Part shown: positions 12,720-22,369 of the stretch, one piece after another
Layout of the letters: each line of letters begins with the position of its first letter
How positions within the stretch are numbered: position 1 is the first letter of the stretch
NCBI GenBank assembly: GCA_026982565.1
Contig: JALSGV010000105.1
Coordinates: 1 to 54,720 of the forward strand
Direction of reading: 5' to 3'
DNA: 54,720 nt
Source of the DNA: Gammaproteobacteria bacterium
GTDB taxonomy: Bacteria > Pseudomonadota > Gammaproteobacteria > SZUA-140
Position numbers and translations under genes: made by a program
Notes under the pieces: generated by a model
The model's database searches: none
Seen by the model: only the letters and a program-made list of their open reading frames with translations
What the model was told of the DNA's origin: nothing

Positions 12720-12740
12720 CCTGAATCCGTGGGCTCATGA
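12720..12740. repeat. Solitary end of the 160-bp element
   Basis: The sequence cctgaatccgtgggctcatg, preceded by TTAAA, repeats the left end of copy A directly after that element's right-hand TTAAA. Only the end is present, with no element body behind it. It lies 7 bases from the rsmG stop codon. It may be a relic of an earlier insertion or of imprecise excision. Confidence 0.75.
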
Positions 12741-12747
12741 CAGGGCT

Positions 12748-13395
12748 TCAGGGCACCACCTCGATGAGGTGCCGTTCTTCCTGCAAACCGGGCACCGCGA
12801 GCGCACGGACGGTAACCGTATGGGACATGGCCTCCACGCGTTGGATTTCCTTTTCCGGCAAACGGCCCTTCATGGCCAGAATACGGCCCGATGGCCCGCA
12901 CAGGTGCCGCGTCTCTCTCACAATATCATCCAGCGCGGCATAGGCCCGCGTCACAACCGTATCAAACAAGAGGGCGGGATGGTAATCCTCCACCCGCGCC
13001 TGCGCAACCGAAACATTCGCAAGACCTGTTACAGCAATGGCCTGGGTGACGAACCGGGTCTTCTTGCCATTGGCATCCAGCAACACCCATTCCGAGTCCG
13101 CCAGCACCAGGGCCAGTGGGATACCCGGCAGGCCGGCGCCCGTCCCCACATCGATGCAGCGTCCCCCTCCCACATGAGGCGCCACGGCGAGACTGTCCAA
13201 CAAATGACGAATCACCATCTGTATGGGATCCCGCACCGCGGTTAGATTATAGACACGGTTCCACTTGAGCAATAAATCCAGGTAATTCAACAGACTGCCT
13301 TGGATTTCCAGTGGCGTGTCCAGTCCCAGAGCGATCAATCCCTGGGCAAGAACATCAGCGGGCCGGGTCTTCCGTGTATGCAGGATGCTTTCCAC
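12748..13395 (-). CDS. rsmG: 16S rRNA (guanine527-N7)-methyltransferase
   Basis: This 215-residue SAM-dependent enzyme methylates G527 of 16S rRNA. The NRVYNLTAVRD segment (about residues 46-56) and the SAM loop IDVGTGAGLPGIPLAL (about 81-96) are characteristic. It lies upstream of parA as in the classical gid-par-atp cluster. The usual upstream partner mnmG is absent; the gene begins 8 bases after the glgP stop instead. Confidence 0.96.
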   Translation of the reverse strand: MESILHTRKTRPADVLAQGLIALGLDTPLEIQGSLLNYLDLLLKWNRVYNLTAVRDPIQMVIRHLLDSLAVAPHVGGGRCIDVGTGAGLPGIPLALVLADSEWVLLDANGKKTRFVTQAIAVTGLANVSVAQARVEDYHPALLFDTVVTRAYAALDDIVRETRHLCGPSGRILAMKGRLPEKEIQRVEAMSHTVTVRALAVPGLQEERHLIEVVP

Positions 13396-13403
13396 GAGGG
13401 ACG

Positions 13404-15902
13404 CTAACCCTCTTTTTTCAAAGATATTTTCACCGGCCTGGCATTCCAGATCTCTTCCGCATATTCCCTGATGGTGCGGTCACTGGAAAAGGGTCCCATA
13501 TTGGCCATATTCAGGACCGCCTTGCGGGTCCACTCCTGGGGACAGGTATAGAGTTCCGACACCCGCTCCTGGCAGGCGATGTAGGACTCGTAATCCGCCA
13601 GCACCATGAAGGCATCGCCCCCGTCGGTGAGGGCATGCACCAACCCTTTGTGCAGATCGGGTTGCTCGGGCGAGAAAAAACCCGACCTGATCATGTCAAG
13701 CACCTGTTTCAGCTCAGGATTCGCATGATAATGATCCCAGGGCTGGTAGCCCTGGCGGCGCTGCGCCAGAACCTCTTCGGCGGTAAGACCGAAGATAAAA
13801 ATATTGTCATGGCCCACGGCATCGCGGATTTCGATATTGGCGCCGTCCAGGGTGCCGATGGTCAGGGCCCCGTTGAGGGCCAGTTTCATGTTTCCGGTGC
13901 CCGATGCCTCCATGCCCGCCGTGGAGATCTGCTCCGACAGCTCCGCCGCCGGGATAATGTCACTGGCGGTAGTCACGTCATAGTTGGGGATGAAAACGAC
14001 CTTGAGGCGGTCACCCACAACGGGATCATTATTGATGATATCCGCTATATCGTTGATTAACTTGATAATCATCTTGGCCACCACATAGCCGGGCGCTGCC
14101 TTGCCGGAAAAAATGACCGTGCGCGGCACCATCTCGCACTCCGGATCCCTGCGCAGGCGGTTATAGAGGGTGACGACATGAAGCACATTCAACAACTGGC
14201 GCTTGTATTCATGGATGCGCTTGATATGAACATCGAAGAGACTGTCCAGATTCACGGCGAGCCCCATATGGCGTTCGATCAGCTCCGCCAGGCGCGCCTT
14301 GTTGCGCCGTTTGATGGCGCTGAAGGCCTCGCAAAAGGCCTTGTCATCGGCATGGTGCGCCAGAGCCGATAAGGCATCGAGAGCGGTGACCCACTGGGAC
14401 CCTATGTGATCACTGATCAGCCCGGCGAGGTCCGGATTGACGTGATGCAGCCAGCGTCTCGGCGTTATTCCATTGGTTTTATTTATTATTTTTTCTGGAT
14501 AGAAGCGATCGAAATCGGCAAATATGGTCTCTTTCATGAGCTTTGTATGAAGCTTGGCCACGCCGTTGACCTTGTGACTGCCGATGATGGCCAGGTTGGC
14601 CATGCGGATACGGTGCTCTCCCGATTCATCGATGATGGACATGCGCTGCAACAGGCCGGGGTCACCGGGGAAATGGTGCATGACATCTTTCAGAAAGCGG
14701 CGGTTGATTTCACGGATGATCTGCATATGACGGGGCAGGATGTTCCCAAATAAATCCACCGACCAGGTTTCCAGGGCCTCCGGCATCAAGGTGTGATTGG
14801 TGTAGGCGAATGTCCGGGTCACGATGTCCCACGCCTGCTCCCATTGGAGCTTTTCCATATCGACGAGAATGCGCATCATCTCGGGAATGGCAATGGCGGG
14901 ATGGGTGTCGTTGAGCTGTATGGCCACCTTGTCTGGCAGCTCGTCGAGGGAGGGATGATATTTCTTGAAACGGTACAGGATGTCATGCAGGGAGGCGCTG
15001 ACGAAAAAGTACTGCTGTTTGAGGCGCAGCTCTTTGCCCATGTGGGTGGTATCGTCGGGATACAGCACCTTGGAAATGTTCTCCGACTGGGTTTCGGCCT
15101 CCAATGCCTTGATATAATTACCTTCATTGAAATACTTGAGATCAAAGTCGCGGGAGGACTTGGCGGACCACAGGCGCATGTTGTTGACCGTACTGGTCTG
15201 AAACCCCGGGATGGGCGTGTCATAGGCCATGGCGATGACTTCGTCCGTATCCACCCAGTGGTAGTGGAGATTGCCCGCCTCATCGGGATATTCCACCACC
15301 CGGCCGTAGAACTTGATGGGAAATATCACTTCGGCGCGGGGAAATTCCCAGGGGTTTCCGTAACGCAACCAGTTGTCCGGGTGCTCCCGCTGGTAGCCGT
15401 CCTCGATACTCTGCCTGAACATACCGTATTCGTAGCGGATGCCGTAGCCATAACCCGGAATGCCCAGGGTCGCCATGGAGTCGAGGAAACAGGCCGCCAG
15501 GCGCCCCAGACCACCATTGCCCAGGGCCGCATCGGGCTCCATTTCACAGATTTTCTCCAGATTGAGACCGGCTTCACTGAATGCCTGGGAAACCGGTTCC
15601 AGAATCCCCATATTGAGGAGACTGTTCATCAGGGTTCTGCCGATAAGAAACTCCATGGACAGATAATAGACGCGCTTGCTGTCCTCCCGGTAATAGGTGC
15701 GCATGGTTTCCATCCAGCGCTCCATGAGCCGGTCGCGCACGACATAGGCCGCCACATGAAACCAATCCCGCTCCGTCGCCGTGTAAAGATCCTTGCCGAC
15801 CAGATATTCCAGGCGATTTGCCATGGAACGTATGATAGAATGGGTATCCATCCCCAGATAGTCGTACTTGAAGGGCGGCATCCTTTTACTTTCCGCTGTC
15901 AT
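13404..15902 (-). CDS. glgP: Glycogen/starch/alpha-glucan phosphorylase
   Basis: This 832-residue PLP enzyme releases glucose-1-phosphate from glycogen. The N-terminal part has KRVYYLSMEFLIGRTL and GNGGLGRLAACFLDS, and the PLP signature EASGTGNMKLALNG places the Schiff-base lysine at about residue 673. The length is normal. It is the first gene of the minus-strand block, 8 bases before rsmG, so it may share a transcript with rsmG-parAB. No other glycogen genes are in the window. Confidence 0.97.
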   Translation of the reverse strand: MTAESKRMPPFKYDYLGMDTHSIIRSMANRLEYLVGKDLYTATERDWFHVAAYVVRDRLMERWMETMRTYYREDSKRVYYLSMEFLIGRTLMNSLLNMGILEPVSQAFSEAGLNLEKICEMEPDAALGNGGLGRLAACFLDSMATLGIPGYGYGIRYEYGMFRQSIEDGYQREHPDNWLRYGNPWEFPRAEVIFPIKFYGRVVEYPDEAGNLHYHWVDTDEVIAMAYDTPIPGFQTSTVNNMRLWSAKSSRDFDLKYFNEGNYIKALEAETQSENISKVLYPDDTTHMGKELRLKQQYFFVSASLHDILYRFKKYHPSLDELPDKVAIQLNDTHPAIAIPEMMRILVDMEKLQWEQAWDIVTRTFAYTNHTLMPEALETWSVDLFGNILPRHMQIIREINRRFLKDVMHHFPGDPGLLQRMSIIDESGEHRIRMANLAIIGSHKVNGVAKLHTKLMKETIFADFDRFYPEKIINKTNGITPRRWLHHVNPDLAGLISDHIGSQWVTALDALSALAHHADDKAFCEAFSAIKRRNKARLAELIERHMGLAVNLDSLFDVHIKRIHEYKRQLLNVLHVVTLYNRLRRDPECEMVPRTVIFSGKAAPGYVVAKMIIKLINDIADIINNDPVVGDRLKVVFIPNYDVTTASDIIPAAELSEQISTAGMEASGTGNMKLALNGALTIGTLDGANIEIRDAVGHDNIFIFGLTAEEVLAQRRQGYQPWDHYHANPELKQVLDMIRSGFFSPEQPDLHKGLVHALTDGGDAFMVLADYESYIACQERVSELYTCPQEWTRKAVLNMANMGPFSSDRTIREYAEEIWNARPVKISLKKEG

Positions 15903-16097
15903 TCTTCACCCAGTCAGTCTCAGGAAAAGTTTTGTTCAATGAACAATACAACATATACTTATATGTGCTTTTTAACACAACCAGTCGCAAATGACATATA
16001 AAACAGACAATGTATTTTCGGGCCTTCGCCAAACGCCCGGGGCAACATATTGCGCCGACCGAAGACTCAAAGTGCTCCCATACCTTATCAGTGAGAC
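15903..16097. promoter_or_regulatory. Divergent glgP / gspD control region with two palindromes
   Basis: This 195-base gap separates the divergent glgP and gspD genes and must hold promoters for both. Two perfect palindromes stand out: ttgttca-a-tgaacaa at 15932-15946, about 30 bases before the glgP start, and acatata-ct-tatatgt at 15951-15966. The region around 15940-16015 is much more AT-rich than the genes. The palindromes are candidate operators; no known regulator consensus is claimed. Confidence 0.5.
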
Positions 16098-18167
16098 ATG
16101 AAACTGCCTAGACGCCTGAAAAAAGGATGTTCAGCGCGCCACGTTCTGGCCTGGAAGCGCCTTTGCGTTCACGGCCTGGGCATCATGGTCATCAGTCTTG
16201 CACTAAGCATGCCGGCAATGGCGCAACCGGTCACGCTCAACCTCAAGGACGCCAATATCAGCGCCGTCATCGGCACCATCTCCGAGATCACGGGCAAAAA
16301 TTTCATCGTGGATCCGCGGGTCAAGGGCAAGGTGACCATCATCTCTTCCCGCCCCATGGAAAGCGAAGAACTCTATCAGGTCTTTCTGTCGGTTCTCGAT
16401 GTGCACGGATTCTCCGCCATCCCCAGCGGCAGCGTCATCAAGATCGTGCCTGACGCCAGCGCCAAGCAGGATGCCCTGCCCCTGGCGGATGAGCGCAGCC
16501 CCGGCACCGGGGATGAAGTGGTCACCCGGGTCATCGAGCTGCACCATGTGTCCGCCTCCCAACTGGTGCCCATTCTGCGCCCCCTGGTGCCGCAGCAGGG
16601 ACACCTGGCCGCCTACGTCCCCAGCAACATTCTCATCGTCTCGGACCGCGCGGCCAATATCGAGCGCCTCATGGATATCATCAAGCGCATCGACATCCCC
16701 AGCAGTGACGCCATCGAGATCATCACCCTGCAATACGCCTCGGCTTCCGAAGTGGTGCGCATCCTCACGTCACTGGAGCAGCAGGGCGGCGGGCAAAAGC
16801 GCGCCGCCGGCATGTCCGGCACCCCCATCCTGATCGCCGACGAGCGCACCAACAGCATCCTCATCGGTGGCGGCAAGTCAGGCCGCCTGCGCCTGCGCAC
16901 CATCATCTCCCACCTCGACACCCCCCTGGCCAACCAGGGCAATACGCGCGTCATCTATCTGCGCTACGCCCAGGCCAAGGACCTGGTGCCGGTCCTGACG
17001 GGTGTCAGCGATATCGTCGAGCAGCAGCAGAAAAGCAAGGGCGGCAAGGGAGCCGCCAACAAAAAAACCCCGGTTAACATCCAGGCCGACGAGAGCACCA
17101 ATGCCCTGGTGATCACGGCCCCCGCCGATATCTTCCGCTCCCTGGAATCGGTCATCATGCAATTGGACATCCGCCGCGCCCAGGTCCTCATCGAGGCCAT
17201 CATCGCCGAGGTCTCCAACAACCTCAACAACGAGTTGGGCGTGGAGTGGGTGGTGGATGGCACCGAGGCCACCAGCGGCACGGTGCCGGTGGGCATCATT
17301 AATCTGGGAGGCGGCATCGCCGATATTCTCGGCTCCATTATCAGCGGCACCGTACCCTCGGTCGGTCAGGGATTCACCGCCGGCGCCGGGCGTTTCGAGG
17401 AAGGCAAGACGCGCTTTGCCGTGCTGGTCCGCGCCCTGCAGGGCGACGCCAATACCAATGTGCTGTCCACACCGACCCTGGTGACCCTGGACAATGAGGA
17501 AGCGGAAATCGTGGTGGGCCAGGAGGTCCCTTTTTTAACCGGGGCCTTTGCCACGCCCGGCGGCTCCGTGGGGAATCCCGCCAACCCGTTTCAGACCATT
17601 CAGCGCAAGAACGTCGGCCTGACCCTGAAAGTCAAGCCCCAGATCAATGAAGGCGACGCCATCAAGCTGGATATCGAACAGACCGTCGACAGTCTCACCG
17701 CATCCCCCATTGCCGTGGACCTCATCACCAATACCCGCTCCGTCAAGACCAGCGTACTGGTGGAGGACGGGCAGATTATCGTCCTCGGCGGCCTGATCAG
17801 CGACAATCTCAAGGAAACCATCAACAAGACCCCACTGCTCAGCGACATCCCCCTCCTTGGCGCCCTGTTCACCCGCAAGTCCACCACCAAGGAAAAAACC
17901 AACATGATGGTGTTCATACATCCCACCATCATCCGTGACGAAGGCACTGCCCAGAACGTGACCCGTTCAAAATACAACTGGATGCGCTCCCGGCAGATGG
18001 AAGTACGGGATAAAGACCATCTGTTTATTGACAACGACGAGGTTCCCGTCATGCCTTCCCTGGACAACTATCTTTCCGTGCCTCCGTCATTCGTACGGCC
18101 TGTGGATGAAAACGGTGGCGGCCTGAGCCCGCAAATACCGCCGCAAGCCGTGCCGGCGACGCCGTGA
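16098..18167 (+). CDS. gspD: Type II secretion secretin GspD
   Basis: This 689-residue protein forms the outer-membrane channel of the type II secretion system. A long basic signal peptide ends near AMA (about residue 42). The N0 domain ([37 protein letters not shown]) and N1-N3 repeats follow, with a Lys- and Gly-rich linker in N3 ([15 protein letters not shown]). The secretin core contains the VPFLTGAF gate region and [16 protein letters not shown]. It opens the gsp operon; its TGA overlaps the gspE start. Confidence 0.97.
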   Translation: MKLPRRLKKGCSARHVLAWKRLCVHGLGIMVISLALSMPAMAQPVTLNLKDANISAVIGTISEITGKNFIVDPRVKGKVTIISSRPMESEELYQVFLSVLDVHGFSAIPSGSVIKIVPDASAKQDALPLADERSPGTGDEVVTRVIELHHVSASQLVPILRPLVPQQGHLAAYVPSNILIVSDRAANIERLMDIIKRIDIPSSDAIEIITLQYASASEVVRILTSLEQQGGGQKRAAGMSGTPILIADERTNSILIGGGKSGRLRLRTIISHLDTPLANQGNTRVIYLRYAQAKDLVPVLTGVSDIVEQQQKSKGGKGAANKKTPVNIQADESTNALVITAPADIFRSLESVIMQLDIRRAQVLIEAIIAEVSNNLNNELGVEWVVDGTEATSGTVPVGIINLGGGIADILGSIISGTVPSVGQGFTAGAGRFEEGKTRFAVLVRALQGDANTNVLSTPTLVTLDNEEAEIVVGQEVPFLTGAFATPGGSVGNPANPFQTIQRKNVGLTLKVKPQINEGDAIKLDIEQTVDSLTASPIAVDLITNTRSVKTSVLVEDGQIIVLGGLISDNLKETINKTPLLSDIPLLGALFTRKSTTKEKTNMMVFIHPTIIRDEGTAQNVTRSKYNWMRSRQMEVRDKDHLFIDNDEVPVMPSLDNYLSVPPSFVRPVDENGGGLSPQIPPQAVPATP

Positions 18168-19714
18168 TGGCCGAACACGCCTTCAATACTGAAGCAACGG
18201 GCAATCAGACGGATGTCCCTGCTGAACTTGAACTGGATGCCGGCAGCGGCAAGCGCCTGCCCTTCGCCTATGCAAAACGCCAGGGCATCCTGATCGCCGA
18301 TATGGAGGATGGCGTCGCCCATGCCCTGTGCCGCCCCAATGTCGGCGGACTGACCCTGGCGGAGGTGCGCCGTTACATGGGCATGCCCTTGCGGCTGGAA
18401 ATTCTCTCGCCCGACAAGTTCGACAGTATCCTGCAGAAATCCTATGAACACGGCACCTCCCAGGCCATGCAGATGATCGGCGAGATGGGCGACGAACTGG
18501 ACCTGTCCAGCATCGCCCAGCAGATGTCGGAGCCGGAGGACCTGCTGGAGAGCGAGGACGACGCCCCCATCATCCGCCTCATCAACGCCATGCTCACCGA
18601 GGCGGTCAAGGAAAACGCCTCCGACATCCACATCGAGCCCTACGAGAACCGCCTGGTGATCCGCTTCCGCGTGGACGGCGTATTGCGCGAGGTGCTGGAG
18701 CCCGCGCGGGTGCTGGCCCCCATCCTGGTGTCGCGCATCAAGGTCATGGCCAAGCTGGACATCGCCGAGAAACGCCTGCCCCAGGACGGACGCATTTCCC
18801 TCAAAATCGCCAACCGCGCCGTGGACGTGCGCGTCTCCACCCTGCCCTCGGCCCACGGCGAGCGTGTGGTGCTGCGCCTGCTGGACAAGCAGGCCGGGCG
18901 CCTCGACCTGGAGCAACTGGGCATGTCGCCGGAGGGCCTGGCGGGCATCGACCGCATCATCCACCGCCCCCACGGCATCATCCTGGTGACCGGTCCCACG
19001 GGCTCGGGCAAGACCACCTCCCTCTATGCCATGCTCACGGTGCTCAACGACAAGAGCGAAAACATCATGACGGTGGAGGACCCCATCGAGTACCACATCG
19101 ACGGCATCAGCCAGACCCAGGTGCAGAGCAAGATCGAGATGTCCTTCGCCCGCGGCCTGCGCGCCATCCTGCGCCAGGACCCGGACATCGTCATGGTGGG
19201 CGAGATCCGCGACCTGGAAACCGCCGAGATCGCCGTGCAGGCCAGTCTCACGGGCCACCTGGTGCTGTCCACCCTGCACACCAACAGCGCCATCGGCGCC
19301 ATGATGCGCCTGCGCGACATGGGCGTGGAACCTTTCCTGCTCGCCTCCAGTCTCATAGGCGTACTGGCCCAGCGCCTGGTGCGCCTGCTGTGCCCCAAGT
19401 GCAAGCAGACCTATGAAGCGACGCCGACCGAAAAAGAGGCGCTGGGCGTACCCAAGGACCAGCCTCTCACCCTGTACCGGGGGACCGGCTGCAAGGCCTG
19501 CAATTTCACCGGCTACCGGGGCCGCACCGCCATCTTTGAACTGATCGAGATCGACAGCACCCTGCGCACCATGATCCACGACTGTCTATCGGAACAGGAA
19601 ATCGAAAATTATGCCCACAGCAAAACGCCCAGCATCTACCAGGACGGTGTCAGGCGCATCCTGGCCGGCGACACCACCCTGGAGGAAGTGCTGCGCGTCA
19701 CCCACGAGGTGTAA
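18167..19714 (+). CDS. gspE: Type II secretion ATPase GspE
   Basis: This 515-residue cytoplasmic hexameric ATPase powers pseudopilus assembly. It has an N1E-like domain, Walker [10 protein letters not shown] (about residues 276-284), the Asp-box, Walker [10 protein letters not shown], the His-box and a zinc tetracysteine motif (CPKC about 40 residues before CKAC). The ATG at 18167 overlaps the gspD stop as TGATG; a GTG three bases earlier is also in frame. The coupling suggests tight stoichiometric control. Confidence 0.97.
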   Translation: MAEHAFNTEATGNQTDVPAELELDAGSGKRLPFAYAKRQGILIADMEDGVAHALCRPNVGGLTLAEVRRYMGMPLRLEILSPDKFDSILQKSYEHGTSQAMQMIGEMGDELDLSSIAQQMSEPEDLLESEDDAPIIRLINAMLTEAVKENASDIHIEPYENRLVIRFRVDGVLREVLEPARVLAPILVSRIKVMAKLDIAEKRLPQDGRISLKIANRAVDVRVSTLPSAHGERVVLRLLDKQAGRLDLEQLGMSPEGLAGIDRIIHRPHGIILVTGPTGSGKTTSLYAMLTVLNDKSENIMTVEDPIEYHIDGISQTQVQSKIEMSFARGLRAILRQDPDIVMVGEIRDLETAEIAVQASLTGHLVLSTLHTNSAIGAMMRLRDMGVEPFLLASSLIGVLAQRLVRLLCPKCKQTYEATPTEKEALGVPKDQPLTLYRGTGCKACNFTGYRGRTAIFELIEIDSTLRTMIHDCLSEQEIENYAHSKTPSIYQDGVRRILAGDTTLEEVLRVTHEV

Positions 19715-19724
19715 CTGAGCCACC

Positions 19725-20942
19725 ATGGGCGCCTTCGAATACACCGCGCTGGACGACAGGGGCAAGGAACGCAAGGGCGTCCTGGAGGGCGACGCGCCGC
19801 GCCAGATACGCCAGCAGCTGCGCGACAAGGGCTGGGTGCCCGTCAGCGTCGCGGAAATCAGCCAGGAACAGCAGGACAGCGGGCGGCGCCTGTTCGAACT
19901 GGGCCGGGGGGTCAGCGCCACGGACCTGGCCCTCATCACGCGCCAGTTCGCTACCCTGGTGCGCTCCGGCCTGCCCATCGAGGAGGCCCTGCGCGCGGTT
20001 TCACAGCAATGCGAGAAGACGCGCCTCAAGAACCTGCTGCTCGCGGTGCGCTCGCGCGTCATGGAAGGCCATCCCCTGGCCACCGCCCTGGCCGATTACC
20101 CGCGTGTATTCTCCGACCTCTATCGCGCCACCATCGCCGCCGGCGAGCAGTCGGGACACCTGGACGAGGTGCTGGACCGCCTCGCCGACTACACGGAAAA
20201 CCGCCAGGTGTTGCGCGACAAGATCGTACAGGCCCTCATCTACCCCATTCTGGTCATCGTCGTCGCCATCCTGGTGGTGGCGGGCCTCATGACCTACGTG
20301 GTGCCCCAGATCATCCAGGTTTTCGAGAACATGGGTCAGGAACTCCCGCCCCTGACCGTGGGGCTCATCGCCGTCAGCGACTTCACCCGCGACAGCGGGC
20401 CGTGGATCGCCGCCCTGCTGGTAGTGGCCCTCATCGGCCTGCGCCTGCTGCTGCGGCGCAGTGGTCCCCGGAAACGCTTTCACCGTCTGCTGCTGACCAT
20501 ACCGCTGTTGCGCCATCTGGTCAGGGGGCTGAACGCCGCGCGTTTCGCGCGCACCCTGAGCATCCTCAGCGCCAGCGGCGTGCCCGTGCTGGAATCCCTG
20601 AAGATCTCGGCCCAGGTGGTGACCAACCTGCCCATGCAGGAGGCGGTGGACAACGCCACGCGCCATGTGCGCGAAGGCGCCAGCCTGAGCCGCGCCCTGG
20701 ACCGCAGCGGTTATTTCCCCCCCATGACCATCCACCTCATTGCCAGCGGCGAGTCCAGCGGCAAGCTGGAGGTCATGCTGGAGCGCGCCGCCGACAGTCA
20801 GGAACGGGAACTGGAGTCCCTCATGCAGACCATGCTGGGCCTGTTCGGCCCGCTGGTCATACTGGTCATGGGCGGCATCGTGCTGGTGATCATCCTCGCC
20901 ATGTTGCTGCCTATCATAAATCTGAACCAACTGGTAATCTAA
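19725..20942 (+). CDS. gspF: Type II secretion inner-membrane platform protein GspF
   Basis: This 405-residue platform protein starts MGAFEYTALDDRGKERKGV, typical of GspF. It has two homologous cytoplasmic domains and three hydrophobic segments (near residues 170, 220 and 375). It interacts with GspE and GspL in the family. The gene starts 10 bases after gspE. Confidence 0.96.
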   Translation: MGAFEYTALDDRGKERKGVLEGDAPRQIRQQLRDKGWVPVSVAEISQEQQDSGRRLFELGRGVSATDLALITRQFATLVRSGLPIEEALRAVSQQCEKTRLKNLLLAVRSRVMEGHPLATALADYPRVFSDLYRATIAAGEQSGHLDEVLDRLADYTENRQVLRDKIVQALIYPILVIVVAILVVAGLMTYVVPQIIQVFENMGQELPPLTVGLIAVSDFTRDSGPWIAALLVVALIGLRLLLRRSGPRKRFHRLLLTIPLLRHLVRGLNAARFARTLSILSASGVPVLESLKISAQVVTNLPMQEAVDNATRHVREGASLSRALDRSGYFPPMTIHLIASGESSGKLEVMLERAADSQERELESLMQTMLGLFGPLVILVMGGIVLVIILAMLLPIINLNQLVI

Positions 20943-20967
20943 ATTCTCTTAAAATCAGGAACTATCC

Positions 20968-21393
20968 ATGACGGAAAAAACCATGCATCAAACACCTAGA
21001 ATATTTCACCTCAGCCAGCGAGGCTTCACCCTCATCGAAGTCCTGGTGGTAGTGGTCATCCTGGGCATCCTGGCCGCCATCATCGTCCCCAACATCATGG
21101 ACAAACCGGGCGCCGCCAAGATCACCAAGGCCAAGGCGGACATCCGCGCCATCGAGAGCGCCATGAACATGTACCGCCTGGACAACCACGTCTACCCCAC
21201 CACCGATGAAGGCCTGGAGGCGCTGGTGCCCAAATACCTGCCGCGCCTGCCCAAGGACCCCTGGGACCGCCCTTACCAATTGCTCAGTCCCGGCACGCAG
21301 GGAGAATTCGACATTTTCACCCTGGGCCGTGACGGCCAGCAGGGGGGGGAAGGCGAGGACGCCGACATCGGCAACTGGAACCTGGATGGATAG
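20968..21393 (+). CDS. gspG: Major pseudopilin GspG
   Basis: This 141-residue pseudopilin precursor has a 19-residue leader ending in QRG before FTLIEVLVVVVILGILAA, so Glu5 of the mature form is present. The C-terminal part has the calcium-loop type sequence LGRDGQQGGEGEDADIGNW typical of GspG. It is expected to be processed by the prepilin peptidase GspO/PilD, which is not in this window. AGGAAC precedes the start. Confidence 0.96.
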   Translation: MTEKTMHQTPRIFHLSQRGFTLIEVLVVVVILGILAAIIVPNIMDKPGAAKITKAKADIRAIESAMNMYRLDNHVYPTTDEGLEALVPKYLPRLPKDPWDRPYQLLSPGTQGEFDIFTLGRDGQQGGEGEDADIGNWNLDG

Positions 21394-21420
21394 GCTTGCC
21401 GGCCCACCCTCCTTCTGAGC

Positions 21421-21957
21421 ATGTGGCCTGACACACTGCCTGGCGCCAGAAGGGCAGCGGGATTCACACTCATAGAGTTGCTGGTGGTGGTGCTGATCAT
21501 CGGCATCACGGTTGGCCTGGTGGTCATCTCCATCGACCCTGATGAAGATGGCGATATCAAGACCGAGGCGCGCCGCCTGCAGGAACTGATCCGCCTCGCC
21601 AGCCAGGAAGCCATCATGCAGAGCAATGAATATGCCCTGGAAATCGGTGACGACGGTTATCGCTTCCTGGTCCTGTCAAAACAGAAATGGCTGCCGGTGG
21701 AAGATTCCATGTTGAGGGAAAGGATCCTTCCCACCCCCCTCTATCTCGAGGTCTTCTTCGAGGGTGAGCGCTTCGACTTCATGGAGACCGAACAGGACGG
21801 GGAAGAAGAAGAAAACCCACGCATCTATCTGTTCTCCAGTGGCGAAATCACGCCGGTCGATATCGTGCTGCAGGCCGAAGGGATGGAAGCGCGCTACTAT
21901 GTGACAACCGAAATCAATGGCAAAATCAGCCTGAGTACCGATGAGGCTCAACCCTGA
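21421..21957 (+). CDS. gspH: Minor pseudopilin GspH
   Basis: This 178-residue pseudopilin precursor has a 14-residue leader and the cleavage region AAG-FTLIELLVVVLIIG. The soluble part is acidic, with an EQDGEEEENPR stretch, and ends with a GspH-like IVLQAEGMEARYYVTTEINGKI. It occupies the standard place between gspG and gspI. No strong ribosome site is seen, so it may be translated by coupling. Confidence 0.9.
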   Translation: MWPDTLPGARRAAGFTLIELLVVVLIIGITVGLVVISIDPDEDGDIKTEARRLQELIRLASQEAIMQSNEYALEIGDDGYRFLVLSKQKWLPVEDSMLRERILPTPLYLEVFFEGERFDFMETEQDGEEEENPRIYLFSSGEITPVDIVLQAEGMEARYYVTTEINGKISLSTDEAQP

Positions 21958-21965
21958 CGGCCCCG

Positions 21966-22367
21966 ATGATCATGACTGCATCTGTATTCAGACCTTCAGG
22001 ACGACAGGCGGGATTCACCCTCCTGGAAATTCTCGTGGCCCTGGCCATCGTCGCCGTGGCCCTGGGCGCCATCATCAGCGAGGTCAGCCGGCACGTCGCC
22101 AATACCGCGCAACTTCGTGATCGCACCATCGCCCATTGGGTCGCCATGAACCTGGTGGCCGAACAACAGATCGACAACAAGTGGCCCTCGGCGAGCACCA
22201 AGGAGGGCGAAACCACCATGGCCGGCCAGGAATGGTTCTGGACCCTGACCATCACTGAAACGGCGGATGACCGGGTGCGGCGCCTGGATATCACGGTGGA
22301 CAACAGCAAGGACAGCGACACGCCCCAGAGCAGTCTGATCGCCTACCTGGGAAGACCGGCCCCGTAG
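21966..22367 (+). CDS. gspI: Minor pseudopilin GspI
   Basis: This 133-residue pseudopilin precursor has the cleavage region RQAG-FTLLEILVALAIVAVALGAI. The GspI hallmark NLVAEQQIDNKWP follows. With GspJ and GspK it forms the tip complex that starts pseudopilus assembly. It begins 8 bases after gspH and ends 2 bases before gspJ. Confidence 0.93.
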   Translation: MIMTASVFRPSGRQAGFTLLEILVALAIVAVALGAIISEVSRHVANTAQLRDRTIAHWVAMNLVAEQQIDNKWPSASTKEGETTMAGQEWFWTLTITETADDRVRRLDITVDNSKDSDTPQSSLIAYLGRPAP

Positions 22368-22369
22368 CC

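Noticed and set aside
14793..16001. 402-codon plus-strand frame opposite glgP
   Set aside because: Shadow of glycogen phosphorylase, whose own motifs and PLP lysine are intact on the minus strand.
18068..19579. 503-codon open frame on the minus strand opposite gspD/gspE
   Set aside because: Antisense shadow of gspE with a low-complexity His, Gln and Gly composition; no start signal or motif.
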